A DNA stretch of 35,602 nt from positions 1-35,602 of the forward strand of contig JAAAUF010000402.1 of the NCBI GenBank assembly GCA_015499985.1, written 5' to 3'. Both the position numbers and the translations under genes were made by a program. The notes under the pieces were generated by a model. It ran no database searches. It was not told where the DNA came from and saw nothing but the letters and a program-made list of their open reading frames with translations. Each line of letters starts with the position of its first letter. Positions within the stretch are counted from its first letter, which is position 1. This DNA is from Haplosporangium gracile (lineage: Eukaryota; Mortierellomycota; Mortierellomycetes; Mortierellales; Mortierellaceae). Positions 20,937 through 29,514 of this stretch are shown in pieces.

Positions 20937-21905
20937 GTAAAAAAGAAAAAGATGAAAAAAAGACAATCCTCCTTCTCCTCCGCCTCCCACATGTGGACAT
21001 GCTATCTTTGCGCCCATGGAAAGCGCTTCCTACAAAGAAATGCGCTGGACAGACAGCGAGCAACAGGATGATGTCTCTTTCTTAGACTACTCTCTACCAT
21101 TTTCTTCATTCACTTTCCACATACACACGCACACAAAAAAGAAGAAAGAAAAGACGATGAGTCGCACATCAATGAAGCAACACACATCTATACACATCAC
21201 TTGCCATGAACGAGCAGCACTTTGTTGTCCAAAACCCAGCCCTGAGGCGAATAAAGACCGGTGGCGATGAAGGGGACGACAACGAAGCGCAGGAGCTCCT
21301 GGCAAAAACGTACAAAAATTATGCTCTTTTGAATACGTAGTCTTGGGGGGATGGCCTTAGCCCTTCTTTTTCCTTTTTCTTTTTTTTTTGACCCCTTCGG
21401 TCCCCTTTTTTTTTTGTCTCCACTAAACACTAAAAAGCGCAATCACTTGCAAATGTAAAAGGGAGGCGAGCATATCATCGCGGGTTTATTCGTCCGCTTT
21501 GTTTTCCCTTTGATATCTCTTGCCCCTCGATAAACTCTGGGCCATCGGGGAGAGCGTGTTTTGACAGGCCAAAGGTCATTTGTCCTCTTTTTTCTTCTTT
21601 ACCTAATGTGGGACAAAACACTAAAAGAGCTGCGGGAATAACAGGCAGGAGAGCAGGGCGGAGGAATGAATGAGTGAGAGAGCGAAATGGATATATGGGT
21701 GGCATGCTTCGCCTTCGTAAATGGGCAACAGTCACACGGTGATGCACCCCTTTACACCTCATCAAACCATCAAATGAGGAACCCCTTCTTGAAGTCCTTT
21801 CTTCCTTCTTCTTCACTCCATCCCCCTCCGCCCTTCCTTTCGTTCATACCCTAATCATCCCTTTCACCTTTCTCCCACCCTCTCTCTCCTCCTCGGCAAT
21901 CTTCA
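20937..21905 (+). other. Possible 5' UTR intron of the 816-aa protein gene
   Basis: A donor-like GTAAAA after CGACAAAAG at about 20936 and an acceptor-like TCTTCAG at about 21899-21905, 14 bp before the ATG at 21920, would define a leader intron of about 970 bp. The exon before it would be the CT-rich tract. This is inference from splice-site shape and position only; the interval also holds coding-like segments (see 21199-21348). Confidence 0.3.
21199..21348. other. Coding-like short segment, strand undecided
   Basis: Plus strand 21208-21348 is an ATG-to-TAG frame of 46 codons beginning MNEQHFVVQNPALRR and ending KNYALLNT. On the minus strand, a typical acceptor (TTTTTGCCAG) is followed from about 21302 by an open frame reading ELLRFVVVPFIATG... 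to a TGA near 21203, with high G/C at third codon positions. Either could be part of a small gene and both cannot easily be. No family is recognised and no partner exon was found with confidence. Confidence 0.25.
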
Positions 21906-21919
21906 GGCTGCTGATAAAC

Positions 21920-24370
21920 ATGAATAACCCCGACCACTACCACCGCCCCCAATACATCCCATCCTCCCCGAGTTACATCTCGGACGACTCAGAGGACCCC
22001 TATGGAGAGTCTGAAACGGACGAGCTGCATCCTTCCTCAGACTCGGAGCTCGTCTCACACCCTTCCGACAACGAGGACGTCCAATCTTCCCAACTCCACG
22101 ACAGTGGCGACGACACTGATGATGATGGTGACGACGATGACAGCAACGGACTCCTCGGCGAACGGGACGGCTTTCAATTTGTCGGTCATTCGGATCTGGA
22201 TGCTCTGACCCGTTCTCGCAGTGCTCTGTCTCATCACTCGGACCACGACCCTGTCGCCAACGATATGAACTTTGTCTACCCGTCCATGACTCTGTCACAA
22301 GAGTGCGATAGGGAGAGGGACAGGCGGGCGTCTTTGCCACCGGTGGACAGCAGCAGTGTTCAGACACTGGCCACGGCCTCGTCGACGGCAACGCTGACTG
22401 CTGCGAATGCAGTAATTGGGACTGCGAACGCTAATGAAATGGGACAACCTGATTCGCACGATCCCTCAGCACATGACATTCCAGCGACTTTAGATTCGAG
22501 CCTGGAGACCATCTCTGGTCAACAGTACCAACAGCAGCAACAGCTGTCATCTGAGCCCAGCGACAACAACAACCATAACCTGCATCAGCACAATATCTAC
22601 GATGAAGGCCAGGAGGACAATAGCACCAACAGTTACAACAACAACAACGCATACGAAAGCAATATCAGCAGCGAGAGCGAGAATGAGCTTGAAACATATG
22701 CTCCTCCTCCACGCACGTCAAGAACCGCCCACACTATATCTAGCCCAGTTGAGACCACCCTCAGCGCACCCTTAGCTATCCCTCTTGTCGACCATGACCA
22801 CAAGCTGATTGTCCCCGTCACAGGCCAAGATCCGTCTGACGGCGGTAACGAACCCTCGGTCCACACCAAGGCCGCTCCCCAGGACTATTCAACCATCATG
22901 AGTCAAATTGGCCATCTCTTTCAGCCATCAAAGGGAACACCATCACCAACCCTAACGGCGGTTTCGAGTGCACCTTCTCCAGAGCGCAACTTTATCAGGA
23001 CCTTGACAACTTTTACCAGACTGGCTGGTCTTTTTTCACTCGTCCTTGTAGGAGGCTTCTTGGCTGTGGAGTTCTTTTACCGTTCGCTCCAGCCTGCCCA
23101 TGTAGCTCTCTCTGCGGCTGGAGTTACATATGCAGACGATCATCGATTGGCTGTAGTGAACCTCGATGTTTACTCTTCAAGGCTTCGGCAGGAAAAGCAT
23201 CTTCACCGCTCGCCTGGATTCCACGTCCGTGTTCTGAACAACAACAACTTCTGGAGCCTTCAAGATGCGCCTGCTCAGCCGCTGTACCTCTTTGCGGATC
23301 CCTTTGTTGTGTGTCCAGATGGAGGATCGTGTCAGGTCTACGTTGCCTCCCTCCAGAAGCGCAACAAGCGGAATTCTTCGCCTTGGCTTTGTCACGACAC
23401 CGGGTACTATGTCCACATTTGGTTTGCGAACGGCACCCGAGTCCCACTGTCACCACCCGAGATCTTTACAACGCGAGGCAAGAGCGACCGGAAACCCCTT
23501 GCTTGCCTGTCCCCGGCGACTTTTATTGGCTCTCACAGTGACAAGGACTCTTCCAGGCAAGAGGACGATGGCGAGGACGACTACCTTGCATACTGGAAGG
23601 AGCGGTGGCAACAGATGTCGGGTACTGTCTCGAGTCGATTCTCCAACAAGTCTCAGATCGCCGCTTACTGGAATCCCTTCCAACCAGTCATCACTCGGGC
23701 GAATGCCATGGCACATGCGATTGTAATCTACTACAAACAGTCGACCGACAGGATGATTCACCTGTTGATTGAGCTGAAAGACCGCTTGCCCAAGATCAAC
23801 ATCATGACCAGCAGACGTTCCGACTCGTCTCTCAACCGGGCTCGATCCAATGCCAAAGAGTTTCAAGCGAGAACGATCTCCAAGATGCATGAGCTGGGCG
23901 AGCGGATTCCGCTGCTGCGGCCCAAAGAGAAGAAGGCTCGAAAGCAGGCCAAGATTCCGATGGATGAGAAGGCACAAGCATTCAAGAAGGCCGTCGAGAA
24001 ACAATTTGACAGTATCACCGCCGACAAGATCTTCCATTTGGCCGACGATGTTATTTCGATGGCGGAGACCAGCCTCGACACTATTCTCGATACAGAAGTC
24101 GTCAAGAACTTGAAAAGGACGCTCCGTGCGGACAAAATTAAGCGTGCGACGGAGCGAGTGGTCCTGAAGACGGAGGAGCAATTGGACGCGCTTCTTCACT
24201 CAGAGTTAGCACGCCAAGTCAATCGCGATCTGCAGCATCTGGTGAACGATTTCAAGGCAACACCCATAGGAGGCAAGATTATCCAGGAGGTGCAGGACAT
24301 GCAGTCGGATGCGAAGCGGTACTTTCGCAGTCTGCAGCGAAAGTTTCGTATGATTCGTCTGGAACGATAA
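21920..24370 (+). CDS. Unrecognised 816-aa single-pass membrane protein
   Basis: One uninterrupted frame with strong codon character and an ATG shortly after a pyrimidine-rich leader. Residues 1 to about 355 are disordered, acidic and rich in Ser, Asp, Asn and Gln (cytosolic by inference). One hydrophobic span lies at about 368-387 (LAGLFSLVLVGGFLAVEFFY). Then comes a folded-looking region (about 395-560) with Cys residues in FVVCPDGGSCQVY and WLCHDTGYYVHIWF, plausible disulfide partners, and N-x-S/T sites, pointing to an extracytosolic domain. From about 590 on it is helical and amphipathic with many Lys/Arg/Glu, ending in probable coiled coils (about 660-816). I do not recognise the family. 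Opposite topology is possible because the C-terminal helices are very basic. Neighbours give no functional clue beyond other single-pass membrane proteins. Confidence 0.85.
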   Translation: MNNPDHYHRPQYIPSSPSYISDDSEDPYGESETDELHPSSDSELVSHPSDNEDVQSSQLHDSGDDTDDDGDDDDSNGLLGERDGFQFVGHSDLDALTRSRSALSHHSDHDPVANDMNFVYPSMTLSQECDRERDRRASLPPVDSSSVQTLATASSTATLTAANAVIGTANANEMGQPDSHDPSAHDIPATLDSSLETISGQQYQQQQQLSSEPSDNNNHNLHQHNIYDEGQEDNSTNSYNNNNAYESNISSESENELETYAPPPRTSRTAHTISSPVETTLSAPLAIPLVDHDHKLIVPVTGQDPSDGGNEPSVHTKAAPQDYSTIMSQIGHLFQPSKGTPSPTLTAVSSAPSPERNFIRTLTTFTRLAGLFSLVLVGGFLAVEFFYRSLQPAHVALSAAGVTYADDHRLAVVNLDVYSSRLRQEKHLHRSPGFHVRVLNNNNFWSLQDAPAQPLYLFADPFVVCPDGGSCQVYVASLQKRNKRNSSPWLCHDTGYYVHIWFANGTRVPLSPPEIFTTRGKSDRKPLACLSPATFIGSHSDKDSSRQEDDGEDDYLAYWKERWQQMSGTVSSRFSNKSQIAAYWNPFQPVITRANAMAHAIVIYYKQSTDRMIHLLIELKDRLPKINIMTSRRSDSSLNRARSNAKEFQARTISKMHELGERIPLLRPKEKKARKQAKIPMDEKAQAFKKAVEKQFDSITADKIFHLADDVISMAETSLDTILDTEVVKNLKRTLRADKIKRATERVVLKTEEQLDALLHSELARQVNRDLQHLVNDFKATPIGGKIIQEVQDMQSDAKRYFRSLQRKFRMIRLER

Positions 24371-24772
24371 AATGACCAGCACACGCGTAACTGCCGTCAC
24401 TTACACGACTTCCCACTTTTTCTATCCCATTGTATCTTGTTTTCTTTCTATGCCGCCCGCCTCCCCCTTTTTTCTTTTTTACATTTCTTTTCTTTTTACA
24501 TTTTCTTTCCTTCCTTGTCTTTCTACTCTTTTTTCATTTCCATTTCTTTCCTTTACTTTCCTGTCGCTTTAGTCTCCTTCTGTTTGTACTTTTCCTCCCT
24601 TGTTCCCCTGTTCCCTTCTTTTCCTTTCGTTAGCATCTTTCAATACAAGTTTTTCGCGAAAAATAAAAAGAAAAAATGCGGTCACCTCAACACATAAAAT
24701 CGCTTTTCGCCTTTTTTTCAAAGTTCACTTTTCTTTTCTCTTCCTTTAACATCAAAACGTCCTTCCTCAGAC
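24371..24772 (+). other. T/C-rich intergenic spacer before OMA1-like gene
   Basis: About 400 bp, strongly T/C-rich at 24410-24640. AATAAA at 24662-24667 is a possible poly-A signal for the upstream gene, but it lies about 290 bp after that stop. The last 100 bp before the ATG at 24773 presumably hold the OMA1 leader. Open frames here are Phe/Leu/Ser low complexity. Confidence 0.45.
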
Positions 24773-26621
24773 ATGACAGCCAACACATTAGCAAGAGCAG
24801 GATCCACCTTCGCGAAAGTCTTGCGCAATGGAGCAACGAGATCCTCCCTCACAGGAACTACTGTTCATTCGACGCATTCAATAACTACAACGACGACAGC
24901 ATCTGTTACCGCCGCTGCTTGTTCGCGTGGGTTCCACTCGACACTTCCAGGACGCAATAAGCCTTCCTCTGGCTGGGGGGATCTTATCCCTCAACCTCAA
25001 AGGCCTTCTTCAGATACCAGTAATCCGCTCAGCAAGATCTTGACACGGTCTTCACCACAATACAAGCGATTCGGACAGAACAGCAGTGGTAGTGGTAGTG
25101 GTGGCCGTGGAAGAGGGGTGCCGATTTTTTATGATCGACGATATCAAATCGTGGGGGGTGTTGTCACCGTCGGAGCTGGAGGGTATTACGTAGTGCATCT
25201 TGAAACGTAAGTGAGGTCGGCGGCGTTATCGTTTTTTTTTGGGTTAAATGGCTGCAGAGATAATTAGTGATATGACGCATTTATTTCCTTACTAATGAGC
25301 CTGTTGTTGTTTGTGTGAATTGTATGTAGGGTGCCAATGACAGGACGCACGCGGTTTATGGATGTGTCGCTCAAGCAGGAGGAGTCTATGGCCAAGGAGG
25401 CCTATAAACAAGTCATGCATCAGGTATATACTTTGCACCTGGATATATAGTTCACGGCTGTTCCTTATCGTTTTTCCTGATCTTTGTTTACCTAACATGT
25501 AACATTTTTTTCGAATACACTATTAGTATCAAAACCAGATGCTGCCTGACAACCATGCGTACACGTATTACGTGAAACGAGTCGCTGCACGGATTATCAA
25601 GGCCGCAGGCATGGAAAGTATGTCTCGCGTCATCATGAAGTTGCAGATTTTACATGACGAATAATATTTGAGTGTGAGAGTAATGAACTTGTCCGAAGCT
25701 AACTGTCCGAGTTTTATAATGTTGATTTATTATGTGCTTAGACCTGGATTGGGAGTTCCATGTGATCAACAGCAACGAGAAGAACGCGTTTGTCTTGCCA
25801 GGAGGAAAAGTTTTTGTCTTCACAGGGTAAGTCAATTAGTGCGCCCCGTCTTGTTTTGACGGACAGGGCTTGGGAACGACTTCTATTAGGATTTTTTGTA
25901 TTCCAAAAAAGCTCCAGGGAGCACTGGATTTTCCATTCTCCTCACATCCTGTCTAACGCTGACAATAAACCACCTTTCTTTTATCATTGTGACAGGATCC
26001 TCCCGATCGCAGAGAACGAGAATGGTCTGGCAACGGTATTGGGCCACGAGATTGCTCATCAGTTGGCCCGTCACTCTGCCGAAAAACTCAGTTTTACAAA
26101 AGTCGCTCTCTTCCTCGGTCTCATGTTCTCCGTCATCTTTGATCCTTCTTACTCTGTCCAGCGCATCGTCATGGATCTCGGCATGATGGTAAACGACGTT
26201 GTCATTCTCTGTCGACCATTTTTGATACTTTTTTTGTGAACAAAAAATTGTTGGGTATGTGAAAAAATTAATTAATTCTTTTTCTTCCCTTGTCATTTTT
26301 TTTCTTTTCGCGCTTTTGCACTTGGTTATATAGCTCCCGTTCAGCAGAAAGTGCGAGACAGAGGCGGACAAGATCGGGTTGCAGCTAATGGCACAAGCAT
26401 GTTTTGACCCGCGAGAGAGCACGCGGATGTGGACACGCATGTCCAGTACCGAAAGAGGACCCTCGCTCGCGTTCCTGAATACTCACCCTGCTAGCAAGGA
26501 TCGTGTCTCGAACCTGGAGAAATGGATGCCAGAGGCCATGGACACCTGGAACAAATCCGATTGTGCCACTACGAATGCGTATGCGGACATGTTTAATAAG
26601 TCCAAGCTTGCCTACTGGTAA
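24773..26621 (+). CDS. OMA1: OMA1-like mitochondrial inner-membrane metallopeptidase (M48)
   Basis: Six exons, 24773-25206, 25330-25423, 25527-25617, 25742-25826, 25996-26188 and 26334-26621, all GT-AG, give 394 aa. The N-terminus is rich in Arg/Ser/Thr/Ala with RGFHST near 52-57, as in a mitochondrial presequence. A hydrophobic segment at about 126-142 (IVGGVVTVGAGGYYVV) would be the membrane anchor. The M48 core follows: NAFVLPGGKVFVFTG, the zinc motif HEIAH at 252-256 in LGHEIAHQLARH, a hydrophobic stretch (about 268-284), and SRKCETEADKIG with the third zinc ligand Glu at about 307. OMA1 cleaves inner-membrane proteins under stress, including the OPA1/Mgm1 system in animals, and acts in membrane quality control. 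All catalytic residues are present and length is normal. The gene converges with the next one; stops are 145 bp apart. Confidence 0.95.
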
Positions 26622-26657
26622 ACATCCACTATGTTTGTAGACACAGCCCGAACATGT

Positions 26658-26663
26658 ATTAAA
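26658..26663 (+). terminator. Candidate polyadenylation signal ATTAAA
   Basis: ATTAAA about 37 bp after the OMA1-like stop codon, in the short convergent spacer. This is a common variant signal and only a candidate. Confidence 0.35.
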
Positions 26664-26766
26664 CAACCCTTTTTAGATATTTACGCTTATTGAAAAAAAT
26701 CTGATTATGTTATTGGGTGCAAAAAGCAGAAACGAGTAAAATGCAGGAGGACCAAATGAAAAAGTC

Positions 26767-29349
26767 CTAACAGGTCTCGACTTCGAGCTCAAAATCATCG
26801 ATCTGTGCAAAATATCGGATCCGCTCCTCATGAGCCGCCCGTTGCTGCTCCGTCCATTGACTCTTGTCCTCTCCCTCCTTCTTCTCCGCCACCACCGTCT
26901 TCTTGGACTTGGATCCTGAAGAGGAACCAGCTGCAGTAGGAGTAGCAGCAGATGCTGAGGGTTTCTGAGGTCGATGGCGCTTCGAGGCGGGTTGTACAGT
27001 TGTTGTCAATGCGGGCGCCTGTCGCTTATGACTATTAGTTTTTGCTATTGCTTTTGTCGCATGTGTTGGTGTTACTTTTGTCGTTTTTGTTGTAGTGGTA
27101 GCAGGTTTCTTTCCTGTTGCTGCTGTTGCTATTGCTGTTGTTGCCTTGGCCGCACTTGTTGTGCTGGCCGAGACCGTAGTAGGCCGGATATGGCGGCGCC
27201 GCACAAGAACCTCCTCCTCTTCCTCTTCCTCTTCCTCCTCCTCCTCCTCCTCTTCCTCATCCACAGAAGAATCACTCTCAACCTCAAAGACATTATCCCC
27301 GCCCTTTGAATTTGGCCGCCTTGAACTCCTGTGAGCAGCAGTAGCAGCAGTAGTTGTGGCAAGTAACCTCCTGGGTCGAGGAAGCATCGCCGCCAAGAGC
27401 TCGGTAGCCATAAACTTCTTGGGCTTTTTGCCGCCCCTCGTCCTTTGACCGGCCTCTGAGGACTCAAATGTCGACGGCATTCCGGCTTCGGGCTTCTTGG
27501 TCGGCGTGGTCTCGAGGACAATAAACGACAAGGCATCTGAATCGACCGAGTGGCGGAAAATGTCCAAAGATGATGATCGGTTTGCGACAGGCTTCCTTGG
27601 TGGCGTGGATGGTGGTGAGGAAAGGAGGTCGTTCAGTTCCAGGGTATTGTTCCGAGCTCCGTTTGTCGCTGCCTCTGCGGTTGTTGTCATTGCTGTTAAG
27701 GTCGCCGTGGAGACCGAAGGGATTTCCTCCACAGCTGGCGCAACCTTCGTCTGCGATCGTCCATACATTCGGGAGATGCGACGATTGGATCTCACAACAT
27801 CCTTGTCCTTGGGCGAGGCAACGTCCTCAACCGAGAACAGGGATTCTCTAGCAGCAATAGCAACATCGGCGGGCTTTGGTCTCGTCGACACCGACGCCGA
27901 CGCCGACGTCTCACCAGACTTCTCGAATCCCGTGAGGTCGTTCAGGCTCAAACGGGTCGCCTTCTCGACATCAGCAGCCTCAGCTGCAGTGGGTTCCGTC
28001 GCCAAAGAGCGCGAGTCATCGCTAGCCATCATGTCGACCTGCTCGTCCAAGCCGAGACCACGCACTGCAGTCTTCCCCTTGTCACTGCTGCTCTGCCCAG
28101 CTCCACCTCTCCTCCGTGCAGCAGCTCTATCCATGACAACCTTCTCCAGTCCTTCGTTTCCACCGCTGCTGGGCCTGTTAGCGGCGGCGGCAACGTCGCT
28201 GTTGTCAGCGCGAATGTTACGCAGCGGGCTATGCAGTGGGTTTCTGCTGCTCATGGCAGTATCACTTCGGTAAACACACTCATTGATGGCCGAAAGCCTG
28301 TGGCTGGGACGAGAACTCCACCTCTTGCTGAGCTTTCGTTCGGCCTTAAAGAACCCAAATGGGTCATCGCCTTCCTTATCCTCCTCCACATCCATGTCCT
28401 GTCCACTGGCATCCTTCCGAGGGGAAGTTGCAACGTGACTCGTCTCGAGGTCCGAGACCCTGAGATCCAGGACAGTACGAAGCCTAAAACCTGGGGCAGC
28501 TTCTGCCATTTGATCTGAATCAAAGTGCATCAACCAAGGCGCGGACCCTGTTCCTGACTTGCTTTCTCCATCAATGTAATCCTCGTCGTCGTCCAAGAGT
28601 TCAAACATGTCCATAGGTGGGGGGGGTGAGAGCGACAGTCTGGAAATCATATCTCCGACATCTTCCTGCTCCTGCTGCTTCATCTCCGTGTCTTGGGCTG
28701 CTGGCTCATCTCGTACAACACGGGCTGGCAATGGCGATGAATTCCCGAAATAGTCCTGGAGGGCCTGAAGCTCGGCGGTTCCAGTAGTGCCCGAGGTTGA
28801 TTTACGGGGACTATTCAAAGGGTCCTGCAGGTCCATAATGTCCATAGACCTTTCGACTTCCTTGACGGGCGTTGCGAACTGGAGCTTGTCGACAAAGTTG
28901 CTGTTGTTGGTCCCGAAAGTCTCCCGACGAGGCATCTCCACCTCCGCATCCGAATTTGAGGCCGCTCCTCCAGCTACACCACCGTCCTTGTCCATCCTCC
29001 CACTCCTGTTGTTGTTATTTTTCATTTCAGGACGCGCTCCACGTCTCCGAGTGGTCGTCGGTGTTTCTGCTGAGGCATTCGACGTCGAGGATGAGGGCTG
29101 AGGGCGGGATGCGGACGAGGCCAAGTCGTTGTTGCTGTTTGTAATGGCCTCGGTGGTGATGTTGGTGGTGAGAGGGGTAGGGAAATCGTTCTCTTTGTCG
29201 GTGTCGACTTTGGTGTCACCGGCATCGACAGTGACAGCGGCGGTGTTGGAATGGGTTGACCGCAAAGTACGTGTGGAAGAGACCTCGCCAGCGGTCTCGG
29301 TGGGAGTGGTGGTGACTGGACCCTTGCGTCGGTTCCTGGTTCCTGGCAT
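26767..29349 (-). CDS. Sororin-like candidate: disordered protein with KEN box, FGF motif and FELEVE tail
   Basis: Single uninterrupted frame, 860 aa, mostly disordered and Ser/Thr/Ala-rich. Visible motifs are a KEN box at 52-54, several minimal CDK sites (SPRK at about 180-183 and 309-312, TPVK at 160-163), and DDPFGFFKAERKL with FGF at 331-333. There is a run of about 17 Glu before LVRRRH, Lys-rich patches (SKRHRPQK), and the end EERIRYFAQIDDFELEVETC. In animals, sororin protects cohesin by binding Pds5 through an FGF motif, is degraded through a KEN box by APC/C, and ends in a conserved helix with an F-x-L-x-V-E-like signature. All three elements occur here in the same order. Homology is inferred from motifs only; FGF and KEN are short. 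It could be another cell-cycle regulated chromatin protein. Its 165-bp promoter contains CRE and MCB sites. Confidence 0.55.
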   Translation of the reverse strand: MPGTRNRRKGPVTTTPTETAGEVSSTRTLRSTHSNTAAVTVDAGDTKVDTDKENDFPTPLTTNITTEAITNSNNDLASSASRPQPSSSTSNASAETPTTTRRRGARPEMKNNNNRSGRMDKDGGVAGGAASNSDAEVEMPRRETFGTNNSNFVDKLQFATPVKEVERSMDIMDLQDPLNSPRKSTSGTTGTAELQALQDYFGNSSPLPARVVRDEPAAQDTEMKQQEQEDVGDMISRLSLSPPPPMDMFELLDDDEDYIDGESKSGTGSAPWLMHFDSDQMAEAAPGFRLRTVLDLRVSDLETSHVATSPRKDASGQDMDVEEDKEGDDPFGFFKAERKLSKRWSSRPSHRLSAINECVYRSDTAMSSRNPLHSPLRNIRADNSDVAAAANRPSSGGNEGLEKVVMDRAAARRRGGAGQSSSDKGKTAVRGLGLDEQVDMMASDDSRSLATEPTAAEAADVEKATRLSLNDLTGFEKSGETSASASVSTRPKPADVAIAARESLFSVEDVASPKDKDVVRSNRRISRMYGRSQTKVAPAVEEIPSVSTATLTAMTTTAEAATNGARNNTLELNDLLSSPPSTPPRKPVANRSSSLDIFRHSVDSDALSFIVLETTPTKKPEAGMPSTFESSEAGQRTRGGKKPKKFMATELLAAMLPRPRRLLATTTAATAAHRSSRRPNSKGGDNVFEVESDSSVDEEEEEEEEEEEEEEEEVLVRRRHIRPTTVSASTTSAAKATTAIATAATGKKPATTTTKTTKVTPTHATKAIAKTNSHKRQAPALTTTVQPASKRHRPQKPSASAATPTAAGSSSGSKSKKTVVAEKKEGEDKSQWTEQQRAAHEERIRYFAQIDDFELEVETC

Positions 29350-29474
29350 GGGTATGTGTTTATGTTACAGTTGCTGTTGGAGAGTTGGGGAGAGTGTGAT
29401 GAGGAAAACAAGTCAACTGAGCAGTGAGTGTTATTTTTCAAGGCTGGTGGCAAAACATGGTTTCAAAATGTGAG

Positions 29475-29487
29475 TGACGTCACGCGT
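29475..29487. promoter_or_regulatory. Overlapping CRE (TGACGTCA) and MCB (ACGCGT) sites
   Basis: TGACGTCA at 29475-29482 shares its last A with ACGCGT at 29482-29487. Both are perfect palindromes, about 125-138 bp upstream of the ATG of the sororin-like gene (minus strand) and just past the 3' end of the protease gene. CRE is bound by bZIP factors; MCB is bound by MBF at G1/S genes in fungi. ACGCGT occurs several more times in the window, so this one could be chance. Confidence 0.5.
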
Positions 29488-29514
29488 TTTTTTTTTTTTT
29501 ACATGCAAAATAAA

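Noticed and set aside
20643..21071. 142-codon open frame with hydrophobic start
   Set aside because: CT-rich DNA read as Ser/Leu/Phe; better explained as leader sequence of the downstream gene. Its end (WTCYLCAHGKRF) looks zinc-finger-like but lacks the second ligand pair.
21475..21816. 113-codon minus-strand frame near the 816-aa gene
   Set aside because: Parts look mildly coding-like, but no splice joint in phase links it to the 21302-21203 segment, and no family is recognised.
27497..28273. 258-codon open frame opposite the sororin candidate
   Set aside because: It is the antisense shadow of a long, GC-rich coding frame; Ser/Ala/Val composition mirrors the other strand and no start context is seen.
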